This document shows positions 1 through 11,510 of a stretch of 64,000 bases of DNA, in pieces. The DNA lies in the NCBI GenBank assembly GCA_012845835.1, contig JABAKD010000008.1, positions 1,034,058-1,098,057 of the forward strand. The letters run 5' to 3'. Position 1 is the stretch's first letter. Every line of letters begins with the position of its first letter. The notes beneath the pieces are model-generated. The model was not told the origin of the DNA and ran no database searches. It was given only the letters and a program-made list of their open reading frames with translations. The stretch comes from Undaria pinnatifida (Eukaryota; Sar; Phaeophyceae; Laminariales; Alariaceae). Both the position numbers and the translations under genes were made by a program.

Positions 1-156
1 GTATGCGTGTACATAGGTTCCCGATTGCATTTGATTATACTTTTTGGCGGGTGCATGGATGGCTTCAGCTACTTACGATGATATATTGCTATGTGCCCAA
101 TCGACTTATTTCGCACTTGGGCATTTCTTTCTCTTCAGGCCCAGGGTCTTTTCTCG

Positions 157-329
157 TGCTCTCGGCCGCGGGGAACGCAGGGGACCACGTGTACACCACA
201 TCACAAGCGCGGGCCCCGGCCGAGGTCCGTGAGGCGCGCTCTGGGCCCTCAAAGCCGCGAACTCAGGCAAATATCCAAGGGGAGACGCTTCGACTTCACA
301 CGAGTTGACACCGCCCCGCGGCTCGTGCA
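157..329 (+). repeat. Terminal-repeat-like direct repeat, left copy
   Basis: It begins tgctctcggccgcgggg and ends near gctcgtgca. It matches 1197-1368 along its length (shared caaagccgcgaactc, gacaccgcc). TG...CA ends are compatible with a small LTR, but no primer-binding site or target duplication was seen. Confidence 0.6.
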
Positions 330-540
330 AAATCTGTCGTAGAAACTTCGAGGAAGCCCTGCATGCTGCTCTCGCACGATGTTGCGGTGAACAAGTGGCC
401 AAAAATGACGAGTGCGTCGTACTCCAGTACCTATAGCTGTACTCCAGACTCGTTCAATATAGATCCCACGCGCGCATCTACCGCCTTCGGTGCGCCTCAG
501 CCTGGCAGTCAGTACAGCAGCACAGCAGGAGTGTTCCTCA

Positions 541-982
541 ACCCGGTTCGATTTTTAATCCCTGAAACGGAGGCATTCGCGAGAGAGTCAAGAGTCAATG
601 TTTGTTTGCTGGAAAATACCACGAAAGTTGATCCAAAATATGCACCTTACCACCTTTTGTGGGGGGGACACCCCCATCTCGCCGTGGTCTGTCGTGGTCG
701 TTCTGCTACTGCAACAATTGATCGACTGTTTTCTTTGGTTTTGAAACATTTGTCTCACACTAAATCCGGTCCAATTTCCAATCCCCGAAATGTAGGCGTT
801 CGCGCGAGAGTCAAGAGTCAATGTTTGTTTGCTGGAAAATACTTCGATTCTTGCTTCAAAATATGCACTTTGCCACCTTTTTGGGGGGGGGGGAATCTAC
901 ATCTCGCCGTGGTCTGCCGTGGTCGTTTTTCTACAAATGACGGACTGTTTTATTTGGTTTTGAAACTTTTTTCACACACTAC
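541..982 (+). repeat. Tandem duplication, about 222-bp unit
   Basis: The second copy starts at about 765. Shared blocks are gagagtcaagagtcaatgtt, tgtttgctggaaaatac, catctcgccgtggtctg and tttggttttgaaac, each followed or preceded by a short G run. Confidence 0.85.
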
Positions 983-1196
983 TCTTGCACTGCCCATTTT
1001 CATGATCTCCGTGCAATTCCCTTATTGAAGACATTTCTGTTATTCTTCTTTACGGTATTTCCTCTATTCTTCTGCCCATCATGTCGAAAATACAAAACTG
1101 CCTATTTTAAGGTATGCGCTCCATGCCATACGTTGAGTATGACCCCCGACTACACACACGCGCACGCACCCGTACCACACAACCAGACCTCGATCG

Positions 1197-1368
1197 TGCT
1201 CTCGGCCGCGGGGCACGCAGGGGATCAGCGTGTAAACCACAGCGCAAATACGGACCCCGGCCGTGGTCCGTGGGGCGTGCTCTGAGCCTGCAAAGCCGCG
1301 AACTCTGGCAGAAAACCAAAATGAGACGTTCGGACTTGACACGAAATGACACCGCCTCGCAGCTGCCA
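1197..1368 (+). repeat. Terminal-repeat-like direct repeat, right copy
   Basis: Partner of 157-329 in the same orientation, with an 867-bp interior that itself contains a tandem duplication. It ends gcagctgcca. Confidence 0.6.
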
Positions 1369-1418
1369 TACAAAACAAACTATCTTATGCCACCTCTTAC
1401 TAAAAACTGATTCTAAAA

Positions 1419-1838
1419 ACCGAAAATGGAGGTTGCAACACCTTCGCAGGCGTCTTTGACCACGGAGCGGAAGAATCGGGTTCGCTCTTCTCAAAGTCCG
1501 ACTAGTGTTTTGTCGAGACGCACCCAACGACGTTTGCCGTTTCTTCAGGGTATCAGTTTGAAATTTCATGAAAATATTGGAAGACCTGTTTAAGATATAT
1601 ATATCGCAGTTTCATCCGAAAACTAGCGTATTTTTCGGATATACAGCATCCGAAAACGATTTTGAGGACACTACGGTGTGTCGATAAAAATTAAAACTCC
1701 TCTCCTGAAGGAACGGCAAACGTCATTGGATGCGTCTCGCAAAAAGGCTGGTCGGACTTGGAGACCGAGCCCGATTCTCCCGTTCCCCGGGCTAAACACC
1801 CCTGCGAAGGTGCTGAAACCTCCACTTTCGGTTTTCAG
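1419..1838. repeat. Imperfect inverted repeat, about 145-bp arms
   Basis: The arms 1419-1560 and 1689-1838 are reverse complements with scattered mismatches (for example aaacggcaaacgt / acgtttgccgttt, and ccttcgcag / ctgcgaagg). The spacer is about 130 bp. It resembles a foldback or MITE-type element. Confidence 0.75.
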
Positions 1839-2027
1839 AGTAAGTTTATTATATGAGATGGCCATACGACTGTTTTTTCATCCGCATTTTGATTTTTATA
1901 ACAATGAAAAAATACATTTCAGCTGTGAGATCGACCAAAGAGGAAATTGATCAACACTAATTGACATTGCGATTGTTCGTTTTCTCCCCGCCGTATGAAG
2001 GGTAAACACAGCACGCACCACGGTTAT

Positions 2028-2065
2028 AGTAGTAGTAGCAGTAGTAGTAGTAGCAGTAGCAGTAA

Positions 2066-2107
<42 letters not shown>

Positions 2108-2125
2108 CAGTAGCAGTAATAGGAG

Positions 2126-2179
<54 letters not shown>

Positions 2180-2210
2180 CAGTAGTAGTAGTAGTAGTGG
2201 TGGTAGTACC

Positions 2211-2256
<46 letters not shown>

Positions 2257-2352
2257 TAGTGGTAGTAGTACTAGTACTAGTACTAGTAGTAGTAGTACTA
2301 GTAGTACTAGTAGTACTAGTAGTACTAGTAGTACTAGTAGTACTAGTAGTAC
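2028..2352 (+). repeat. (AGT)n compound microsatellite
   Basis: About 325 bp of AGT repeats with AGC, GGT and ACT variants. The distal part becomes an AGTACT-type array that is self-complementary. Poly-Ser, poly-Val and poly-Tyr frames are by-products. Confidence 0.95.
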
Positions 2353-2677
2353 GGAATTATGACTCCTTTCTGCCCCAACATGGGCCACGGGTGTGTGTTA
2401 CCGGCGTGTACTTCTTTGGCTTGCGACACCCCCCCGGCATTCACGTGACCCACATCCCGAAGGCGAAAACCTTCTATGGCCGTGTACCACTTTATGTTTG
2501 CTTGTGTTTTTCGCTGGGGTACCCTTCCACCCCAGAGTGACTGGAGCCCGTCCTATGACCACGGACTTGATTACGCGCGAGTGAATGTGAGAACAACAAC
2601 AACAGCGACAACAATAATACAGGCAACGACGACAAAGACAAATAAAGCATTCCTTCGGAGCGGTGCGTTTGTTGTCC

Positions 2678-2893
2678 TTACATCAATCCTTTCTTTCTTC
2701 CCAACGACATCAGTACACCCAGTGTCCGTGCTGATTCTTCACCCTATTAATAGAGAGATACCAGTACAAATTGTGATGTGGTCACAGACTGTGAGACAGA
2801 GTAAACCAAACAGTCGCAATTCATCAAAAAAAGGTAAGGCAAGTGAAGTGCTAGCGTACCGGGTAGATAATACAACAAAACAAGCCAGACTAT
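2678..2893 (+). repeat. Dispersed repeat family B, copy 1
   Basis: Full-length partner of 32614-32835 (same order of blocks from the tttctttctt start to the aagccagac end). Internal fragments recur at 31405-31500 and 58140-58235. Confidence 0.8.
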
Positions 2894-5800
2894 ATTAAAA
2901 AAGAAGTAAAAAAGGGGGGAAAAAAAAAATAGGAAAAGAAAAAGAAAAAGAAAACAAAGCAAAACAAACGACAGGTGTTCTGAACAATGTGATGCAAGAA
3001 GATCGGCGTGTGTCCTACCTTATACATTATTATCGAACATCTCCCAAATGATGCCACTGGGGGAAAATGGTTGAAAAAACAGAATGGCGTGTATCTCTGC
3101 AAGATCGGAAAGGAAAGGCCCCGCAAGAACAACGTACGCGCTGAAGAGGAACAGATACCCGTTGCACGGACAAAATCCACACGGAGAAGATAACTAGCTG
3201 ATGTTGCACAGACAAAAAAAAACACTAAGAAGAGGAAGAAGAGATACCGGCTTAAGCCTGGTAGGGGGGGCGCTAAGGGGAGCAAACAAAAGAAAAAAAC
3301 GAAAAAAAAAAAAAGACGGCACGACGGCAAGTGCCTTTACTAGCTGTCGCTTTTTTCGTGCTCCCCTCGTTGAACTCAACGAAAACAAGGCATAAACTAG
3401 TACCCACGAACGGTTGGTTCGTTGAATGGATATTGGGTGGATCTTTAAGATGCTGGATCCTGGGTACGATCACCCGCCCCCGTGCTGTGATCATGTGTGT
3501 GATGTGTGACCATCTGCGGTCTGTGTGTGGTGTGATCTAATGATGGAATCATGATACCACCGTGATTTACTTATTAATATTAGTAAAACACAAAAACTAC
3601 ACAGTAACACGAGCGTTGTTTGTATAACGGACTTAAATATCTATACGACGTAGTACCAAGAGAGTACAATAAAAAGTTTGTGTGCAACTTTCTGCGGACT
3701 GATACTACAAACTAAATGGTGCGGAGTACTTACGCAGGGAAAAAAAAAAGCGGATGACGGATCCTCGTGTTTTTTATTTTGAAGATACGACGTACGTCCT
3801 GCCTGCCTGTCTGTTGGATATGCTTTAACACGAGAAGAAGATAGTATCCTGATCGCTTTCCAATCACCATCTCGCCCCTTCTTGCTCGCGGTGGCACTCG
3901 CTCACTCAGCTGGCCGCATTTCCTGCCCGATCCCACCGCCAGGAGCCTTGTGTTGGTTAATCTCCGTCCTCGACGGAAGGATGCATAGCACAACCACAAC
4001 CAGCCGCCCCGCGAAGGAGGGAAGAACACGGGGCGAAAGCTATCCACTTCAAATATATCAAGGTCCAACCGTCAAACATGTCTTGTATCCAATACTACAG
4101 TACCAGGTAGTAGTCTAGGTTACTATCAATAGGTTTTATCTAAACCTGGTGTACGTACGTATGACTAGCGTGGGTCTTAGCCTGTGGAGCGTGGAGGCCT
4201 GGTATGACGAAACAACGGGGGTGCGCCTCAGCGTAGTCGCGGGCGACGCGTCCTTTCTTGGGAAGCATGGAACAGGTGGCCCAACGTTTGACTGCTCTGA
4301 CTGCAGTCTCTCACGGAATTAGCAGTGATTACGAAGCAGTGCTGAATGGATCGGTCGGGGCTGGTGCTTAGGAGCCTGCCAGTTTTGTATATTAACTGCC
4401 AAATAAGCGGCCGACGGATATTTCCCTTTAGGTCCACTGCTGCGCGGAGCGAGGGGCGAGGGACGGGGCGGCCACCCCCTTGGGATATCGACTAGACTGC
4501 GATGGAGTGATTAGCAAGAGGCATCTCGCGGTACTAGCTACCTAGAGGTGAGGTTGAACTGACGGGCAGTAGGTACAGGGTACAGGGGTAAGGGGTACAG
4601 CAGTAGTGTCTGTGTGTTCTTCACCTTGAACTAATCGTCCTACCGGTCGACATCCAGCACATGCAGTGTTCCTGCCGAGTGCCGGTAGTACCGGTAGCTG
4701 ATGCAGCAGTCTGGTGTATATGTACCAACTGCGGGGAGAATGCTGCCGCTTCAACGCGTTCTTCGGACGTTTCTGTTGGTGTTTGGATAAAGGTGAATCG
4801 GGCTTAGTTAAGTTGGTGGTTATGCCGCAAAGATGGCGCTAACAACTAAAACTTCGACATTCTGGTGTGGTCACCGCTGAGCGCGACCGAAGCAGTCGCA
4901 GTCGTCCTTATCTCGGTCGAACGAGGAAGATATATTCGGCATTCTTTTCTGCGGACTCCCTCTACTTGTGGGGTATCGGCATGGGTAGAGATGAGAAAAT
5001 ATCTTTTTCGTATTTAGGTATTTAGGTTAAGACTATGAGGATATAATACAATACCTCGGCTCTGGGACAGCGCTGGTTAACATGGGTTAAAGGGACGGAA
5101 GTCTTTCCGGTTAGTTTCCCTTTTTTGGAGCAGATTACTGCACCATCCCTCCTTTAGAAGGTCACTAGATGCTGGGGTTACTGAGCAGTCCATCAAAACA
5201 ATTCAGGTTGATGTTTTCCAGCAGCGACTTACCTGGTAAGTAATTTCGTCGAGTGAACATTGAGGGCGCCGCTGAACCCGCTTGTCCTTCAAGGTGACAA
5301 CATCTCGGGCACGATACGCATAGTCGATCCCCTTGTCTCTTGCACGGCCGTCTCAAACTTCCCTCAGCGGCCTAGTGATACCGGCGTTGGATCGAACGGT
5401 GTCCCTCCACGCCGACCACCTCCCTTCCCCTCGTTTAGACGTCTTAGTGCTGGTTTTGGTCCCTCCCGGGCTCCTCCCTGTCCAGCGCGGCAGTATCGGT
5501 GCCGGGTGGACCGTTGTTTCTCCTCGCTAACTGCCCCACCCTTTTATTTTTCGACACCGCCGGCACGACACTCGAGTGCTACATGCCTCCGCGATCCCCC
5601 GTCTTGGACAAAGCTATATTGCGAATCGTCCGCCTTTCTAGTCGCTGGCATTTTGCACACCCCTGTAATATACGCTGGTCCCTCGCCGACCCCTTTCCCC
5701 TCTAGTTTACGTCTGCATGTACCTGCATGCAACGAATGCTGATCCTCGGAAGCTTCGTACTGCGTGCCCGGCTGCCACGCATGTAGCCGCAATCGATGGC

Positions 5801-6385
5801 AACCAACTCTAGGATGAGTACATGCCCCCGCCTCGCTGCCTCCACCGCCTTCATCAGCGTGCGTACCTCCTTTTTCTTCCGTCGAAAGACGGCATGGTAT
5901 GGCATGCCGAGTTATCGTGACACGCTTGTATAACCCACCCACCATTGCATGAGGAGTAGATCTTGAATTCGTGTGGGGTCATCGTCAGAGAGTGGACCCA
6001 GGGGCGCGCTTGGGTGACCAGGCCGAGAAGGACTTTGAATGGGGGATTCGGCTTCCGTACGCACAGGAAGTCCAAACCCGTCGAAGGCTTTGCAGAGACA
6101 CCCTTTGGTGGCCGAGGCTCGGACTTCCGACGAGGGGGAGGGGGGGGGGGGCGTTTGAGCGGGTGGCAAAAAAAATGTTGGGCTATGGCTAACCCTGGTG
6201 CAGGAGCTGCCGAGGAGGAAGTATCGAATGGCAGCGGGGTAGGTCAGTTTGGCGCGGTTGCTCCCGTACATAGCCGGTCGGCACCCCAGTAGCGCCAAAC
6301 ACTTTCGGAAAATGTCGTGGGTTTTCGCTGAAGAAACGTGCGTCGGGGAAGCAGACTGGGGAAGCAGAGTCATCCCACGGTAGGG
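2894..6385. other. No gene recognised
   Basis: It contains A/G-rich stretches (2895-2965, 3285-3320) and short overlapping open frames without recognisable families. Nothing is supported as a gene. Confidence 0.5.
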
Positions 6386-6532
6386 TACCCGTGCAGAAGA
6401 TTGTAAGAAGTTTCTGCGCTCCTAACGCGAGGACCTCAATATTTCTCCCCGAAGCATGACTTCGAAGGTGTTCGTTCGCGCAGGGCGACCAACTTTCCTA
6501 TGCGCTAATCCTAAGGCAAACATTAATAATGG
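6386..6532 (+). repeat. Dispersed repeat family D, copy 1
   Basis: Shares gaagcatgacttcgaagg, cgaccaac and tatgcgcta blocks with 6830-7052 and 53880-54030. Confidence 0.65.
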
Positions 6533-6829
6533 CAAAGTGATGATACTTTATCATGCTAACTCGAGGAGGGTCAGTCATCAAAAACTGCAATCCGAACCGT
6601 GGGATAACTGAGCACCCTTAGGAGACGTTTGACGGACAACCGTCAAGGACCGCTGTACGATATACTAAAACCAGTATATTACGCCTAAACAGACCTTGAC
6701 GGGACAAAACTAGACCGTCTAGACCGCCAACCAACATCTTCAGCTAGTACGGTAGAGGCACATTTTTTTTTCAGGGGGGGGTTCCTCGTGTGAGGCGTTC
6801 TACATCTCCCTCCACTCATTCCGAGATAG

Positions 6830-7052
6830 GGGTGCAGCATATTCTAAGAATTTTCTGAGCTCTCCTAACATGAAGAGGAGCTCAACACCAACATCGCCCG
6901 AAACATGACTTCGAAGGCGTTCGCTCGCTCAACCCGACCAACGTGTCTATGCGCTACTTGTAGTCTTAATAAAACCAATATAGTCGTTGAAAAGTTAAAA
7001 AGTAAACCATACCGACCGATAGTTGCACGGTTGAAGAGGTCAACAGGAACAT
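6830..7052 (+). repeat. Dispersed repeat family D, copy 2
   Basis: Contains acatgacttcgaaggcgttc, and further on accgaccgatagtt and gaggtcaacaggaac, which match the right part of the 53880-54030 copy. Confidence 0.7.
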
Positions 7053-7114
7053 TATTACAAACGTTTGGCCCGAAAAGTGCGGCCCCTATCGTGGGATGCA
7101 TACTGATAACCAAT

Positions 7115-7300
7115 ACTGCCATAGAGGCGCATACTGCTAACAGTACGACAGAGGTGCATACTGCTAACAGTACGATAGAAGCGGAATATTGCCAACAGTA
7201 CGATAGAGGCGCATACTGCTAACATTACGATAGAGGCGCATACTGCTAAAATAGCACCATAGAGGCGCATACTGATAACAGTACGATAGAGGCGCATCTT
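7115..7300 (+). repeat. 27-bp minisatellite
   Basis: About seven units of the type gcatactgctaacagtacga + tagaggc, with point variants. The 27-bp unit keeps a frame of nine residues, but there is no sign of a gene around it. Confidence 0.9.
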
Positions 7301-7685
7301 GTTTTTGGGGAGGGAGTTCCTCCTTTAAAAATATATAATGAAACCTATTGAATAACTCCACACGGCCTACGTACAGCAGTAGGTATCCAACGGACACGTT
7401 TTGCCAAACAAAGAATGACATCCCCACGCTGTTGGGTTGCCATTGTTAACATTGTTACCAACCCTTTCGGGACCTGTGTGCATCTCGAATATATCTTGAT
7501 TATAGTATAGCGACCAAAAAAACGCCGATTGATGGGCGATATTTTCAAGCCTCTTGTCAGTAGCGTGAGCGCGCAGCAGCACGCGAGTAGGGTCATGTTG
7601 CGCACGTCCCATACGAGTCTTCTGCATTGCTGTTGTCGTTCGGACACCAATTTTTATCATCCCCCAACTAAAAGTGACCGATCCC
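7301..7685. other. No gene recognised
   Basis: Overlapping short open frames only. No repeat unit or motif was recognised. Confidence 0.4.
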
Positions 7686-7689
7686 GTAT

Positions 7690-7825
7690 GTAATCGTCAA
7701 TTTTGGTCGTGCATTTTTTCGACTAACTCAATTTTCGTCGTCCATTTTTCCGTCTAAGTCAGTTTTAGTCGTCCATTTTTCCGTCCAAGTTTATTTTGGT
7801 CGTCAATTTTTTCGTTTAATTATCA
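7690..7825 (+). repeat. Short tandem repeat, roughly 31-bp unit
   Basis: About four degenerate units of cgtccatttttccgtctaag plus a cagttttagt-like linker. Confidence 0.75.
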
Positions 7826-8760
7826 AAGTGGTTGAGGAGCCTGGTCGTGCAGAAATAGTTCAGCCAATAAATGGTGCGTCTATCATAGCTCGTGTCCCAA
7901 AAAAGTTGCCATTGACACCCAGGAAAGGTGCAGCAGAATGTGTCTCGGAGGAGGCGAACCAGGTCGGCACGGTCAGAATGAGGTCGGCGGGGGGGCGGGT
8001 GGGGGGGTCGACGAGGGACGTGAGCTTACAAATGACACGCGGCGGGGATTCGTGGCCGTCGAGAATAATGCGCGACGGCGGCTGATCGGTCAGTGGGCGG
8101 GCCGACACGTCAGGCCCGATTTCGGTTGAATTGTATTTGGCGGCACCAAGTGGGGTGGTAGCGGTCAATACTTGCCAGAGGTGCACACGGATCGAAATGT
8201 TGTTGTCGCGGAAGAACGAGGGTGGGAGGGGGGGGGGACACCAAGCATGAAGCAGCGGTGGAGCCGTGCGAACAAACGAAAATAGGGGACAGTATTAGAT
8301 ATTGGTCCTGGCGACACGCGAGACTGGTTGGGACGAGGCAGGAAACGCGCCTGATGACCAAGAAGTTTTTGCCAGTCAGGGAGAAAGGGAAACGGGGGGG
8401 CAAAATGAACTCAACCCAACGTAGCTATGTTGAAAACGGGCCAGTAAAACAAGTTTTGTCCGGAAACAGTTTGGAGTAGATTGTTCGGGGCTGTGGGCGC
8501 GGGGTTATTCCCATCAAAATTGGCGATCGTGGAACAAGCATTACAGACAAGGAGGACTGCCAGAATGCCTCTGAACTCGATTTTATCCAAAGTGAACGGG
8601 AGGGGAGGGACACACTCTCGGAGGATAGTATGCAGCCTTTGGATCGATGATGGCACCGTCGGGTTGCTCCACGTAGGAGAGGGGCGCAAACGGCCACCGT
8701 GAACCTTTGAGCGGTGGCATCGTCGTGACCGCGTGTGTCGGTATTGGAACAGGCCAAGGC
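7826..8760 (-). other. Broken open frames, possibly decayed coding DNA
   Basis: Consecutive minus-strand frames (8411-8689, 8110-8403, 7860-8186) follow each other with frame changes and have natural-looking composition (for example GILAVLLVCNACSTIANFDG). No domain is recognised. It could be a decayed element or chance. Confidence 0.2.
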
Positions 8761-8762
8761 CA

Positions 8763-9040
8763 CGGTGTTATATCGCCCCGGTGGTGTATCAGGTTGTCTT
8801 CGAGTCCGGTGTAGGTCAGTTTCGTGAGTTCGAGCCCCGCCGAGTGCATACTCGCATAAATTCGTTGGGACTTTTTCTTGTGCACAAATTGACTTGCAGA
8901 AGGCGCGAGAGCGTGAGCTAGCAACACTTGATGAAAAATCGACGAGCAGTGGGATTGCTGAACCCTATGCGCGATAAAAATTGAAGGCAATAACCGGGGG
9001 GGAGAAGGGACGACAGAAGCTGGAAAGTGGAAGTGTGAGA
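8763..9040 (+). mobile_element. SINE-like element, family C, with tRNA-like head
   Basis: A head with a Pol III B-box-like gttcgagcccc and an upstream ggtggtgtatcaggtt block is followed by a body (gcgagagcgtgagctagcaa, gatgaaaaatcgacgag) and a tail (tatgcgcgataaaaattgaa, then a G run). The same order occurs on the other strand at 25185-25470. The flanking arms CCGGTGG / CCGCCGA in that copy pair in six of seven positions, as in an acceptor stem. Confidence 0.6.
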
Positions 9041-9134
9041 AAAAATACATAGTATAGTACGGCCCACCAGTTTGCTTTCTTGTTGTTATCATCGCTTTTA
9101 CTCTAGCTCAACTCGTAACAGGTTATTTTACCCT

Positions 9135-9295
9135 TAAAGGTTCTTCTGAACAAGACACAAGGTCATGGTCACGGATAAATGTCTTCCGTCTCCCCCCCGG
9201 TACTCTCCTTCATTATTATCGCGCATAGCGTTTAGCATTCCCCTTTTTCAGCTTCGTATGCTCGTCGATTTTCATCGAATTTCACAGTATACCAC
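9135..9295 (-). mobile_element. SINE-like family C, tail fragment
   Basis: Minus-strand copy of the tail and body: acaaggtcatggtcacgg, ccccccggtactctcctt, attatcgcgcatagcg and ctcgtcgattttcatcga. Confidence 0.55.
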
Positions 9296-9836
9296 CGCGA
9301 GTGGCTCTGTTTCTCATTCAACGGCAGTTTTCAGAAACATTGTTATCGGCGGAGCGAAACGAATATTTTCCATGGGGATTCAGCATCGCAAAACCGAAAA
9401 GCACAACAAAAAGAAACGGGCTTGTCAGTCGCACGAGGGGCTCTGACCCGCTAAATAAAGAGGTCACACTAAAAGCAAGCTGTTGATTATGCTTCGAGGA
9501 TGAAGTAGTATCGCGTTGGTCAACACCGGGACTGAGTGGAGTCTCGTGGAAAGTCGGACGCTGGGGCCACAAGCGACAAACCCCCCGTGTTGAACCGTAA
9601 GGCCGTTATTCCTTTATTCCTTTAGTCCTAGTGTGTGACCTGTGCTGACCAAAGCCGCGAAAATCGGTGCTAGAGAACCAGTGCCTACCCAACCCGACAC
9701 TTTAGCTGAAAAACGCCAACCCGAGCACGCCAATTCCCGATGCAGAAAACTCAGCAGAAGGCATGCCACGGGAGGGGGGGGGGGTGTTGCACGCTTTTTC
9801 GCCGGGTGCAGAAAAAAGGCTGGGGGCGCTTTGGTT

Positions 9837-9975
9837 GCGCTCCGCCGCCGGCAGAGGATGGCCGGGAGAGGAAATCAACGATATTGCTTGTGCCGCCTTC
9901 GTGCTAATCCACGGTGCGCTCCGCCGCCGGCAGCGGGTGGCCGGGAAAGGAAATCAACGATAGTGCAGGGTGCGC
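9837..9975 (+). repeat. 81-bp tandem duplication
   Basis: gcgctccgccgccggcag at 9837 and again at 9918, each followed by a ggccgggagaggaaatcaac-type block. A G10 run lies just upstream (9774). Confidence 0.85.
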
Positions 9976-10149
9976 GTACTTGGAGTAAGCAGGACTGAGG
10001 ACCGAGCTGTCTACTCATGTGTAACCGCATTTTGTTTAGGCTAGAGATCCACCATAGATACTCAGGTAGGAATCGGTGGTGACTGCTACTGTAGCTCAGT
10101 AGTTATAGTGCACATCTACCATTTATTGACATCGTCACCTCTCGAGGGT

Positions 10150-10360
10150 TGTGTTCGTAGACACGTTGAAGCTTTCTACAGTAGAGGTTGACACAAGCTT
10201 TCTACAGCAGTAGAGCCTTATTGAAGCTTTTTTCGGTAGAGATTTACTGAAGCCATCTACAGTAGACATTTACTGAAGCTTTCTATAGAAGAGGTTTACT
10301 GAAGCCATCTACAGTAGAGATTTACTGAAGCTTTCTACGGTAGAGACTCGATGAAGCTTT
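10150..10360 (+). repeat. Minisatellite block A (left)
   Basis: Repeats of gaagctttctacagtagagg plus tttact, unit about 26 bp, about eight copies with variants. Confidence 0.85.
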
Positions 10361-10361
10361 T

Positions 10362-10640
10362 CCACACATCGGACAACTCATGAGTTAACTCAGTTATGTT
10401 CTTTAGCTCACGCCCCCTGAGTGTGCATAACTGAGTTGTCGTCTTTAACTCACTATCCCTGATTGTGTATTACTGAGTTACGGTCTTTAACTCACCCCCC
10501 CTGAGTGTGCACAACAGAGTTATCGTCTGTAACTCACCACCCCTGAGTGTGCATAACTGAGTTATAATCTTTAACTCGCCCCCGCGGAGTGTGCACAACT
10601 GAGTTATCCTCTGCAATTTGCAACTCAGTGCGATTTAAAT
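10362..10640 (+). repeat. Minisatellite block B (left)
   Basis: Units of about 60 bp built from ctgagtgtgcataactgagt and cgtctttaactcacc. Each contains an inverted pair ctgagtta / taactcag. Confidence 0.85.
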
Positions 10641-10879
10641 CATTCGTAAGTCATGTACAGGTGAATGTAAGATAAATATCACCGCCGCAAAACAACTAGC
10701 GCAAGTCATCGAAAATGGGAAAGTGACTTTTTTTGCTTTTGTCGGGTCTGCTGCTGTTACACGTGCGGGGAAAAGACGGCCGCAAGTGCGCTATGAAAAC
10801 AAGAACAAAAGCAATGGCTCTGGACGAACGGGCGTGCGAAAATTACAATTCAAGTACAACGAAGTGAAAAATGGTACCA

Positions 10880-11230
10880 CATCGGATAACTAACACCATG
10901 AGTTAACTCCCTTATGTTCTTTAGAACCCACGCCCCCTGAGCGCGCATAGCTGAGTTAGCGTCTTTAACTCACCACCCCTGAGTGTGCACAACTGGGTTG
11001 TCGTCTTTAACTCACCACCGCTGAGTGTGTATAACTGAGTTAAGGTCTTTAATTCATCCCCGCGGAGTGTGCATACCTGAGTAATCGTCTTTAACTCATC
11101 CGCCGGGAGTGTGCATAACTGAGTTACAAGATTTAACTCACAAGCACTGAGTGTGCACAACTGATTTAAGTTTGTCAACTCACTGTTGAGTTATGAAAAA
11201 ATGAGGTAAACTGAGCTAACCTGAGATGAG
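10880..11230 (+). repeat. Minisatellite block B (right)
   Basis: Same unit and same strand orientation as 10362-10640. It starts with a similar leader (ccacatcgga...catgagttaactc). The minus strand is open as a 15-residue repeat (LCTLRGGELKTLTQ type). Confidence 0.85.
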
Positions 11231-11234
11231 TTGT

Positions 11235-11510
11235 CAGATATGTGAACTTGCTTTCTGTAGAAGATATCTACTGAAGCTTTCTACAGCAGAGGCTTACTGA
11301 AGCATTTTACAGTAGAGTTTTCTTGAAGCTTTCTACAGTAGAAGTTTACTGAAGATTTCTACAGGCCACTAGAGTTTTACTGGAGCTTTCTACAGCGCAG
11401 GCTCATTGCAGCTTTCCGCAGAAGGGGCTTATTGATTATTTCTGCAGTAGAGGCTTACTGAAAATTTCGACAGTAGAGGTTTACTGAAAATTTCGACAGT
11501 AGAGGGTTAT
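11235..11510 (+). repeat. Minisatellite block A (right)
   Basis: Same unit as 10150-10360 (gaagctttctacagcagagg and variants), degrading towards its right end. Confidence 0.85.

Noticed and set aside
1957-2540. Long poly-Ser, poly-Val, poly-Leu and poly-Tyr frames
   Set aside because: They are translations of the AGT microsatellite in different frames; the flanks carry no exon signals.
10921-11178. 15-residue repeat protein on the minus strand
   Set aside because: The frame is a by-product of the block B minisatellite and lacks start context outside the repeat.
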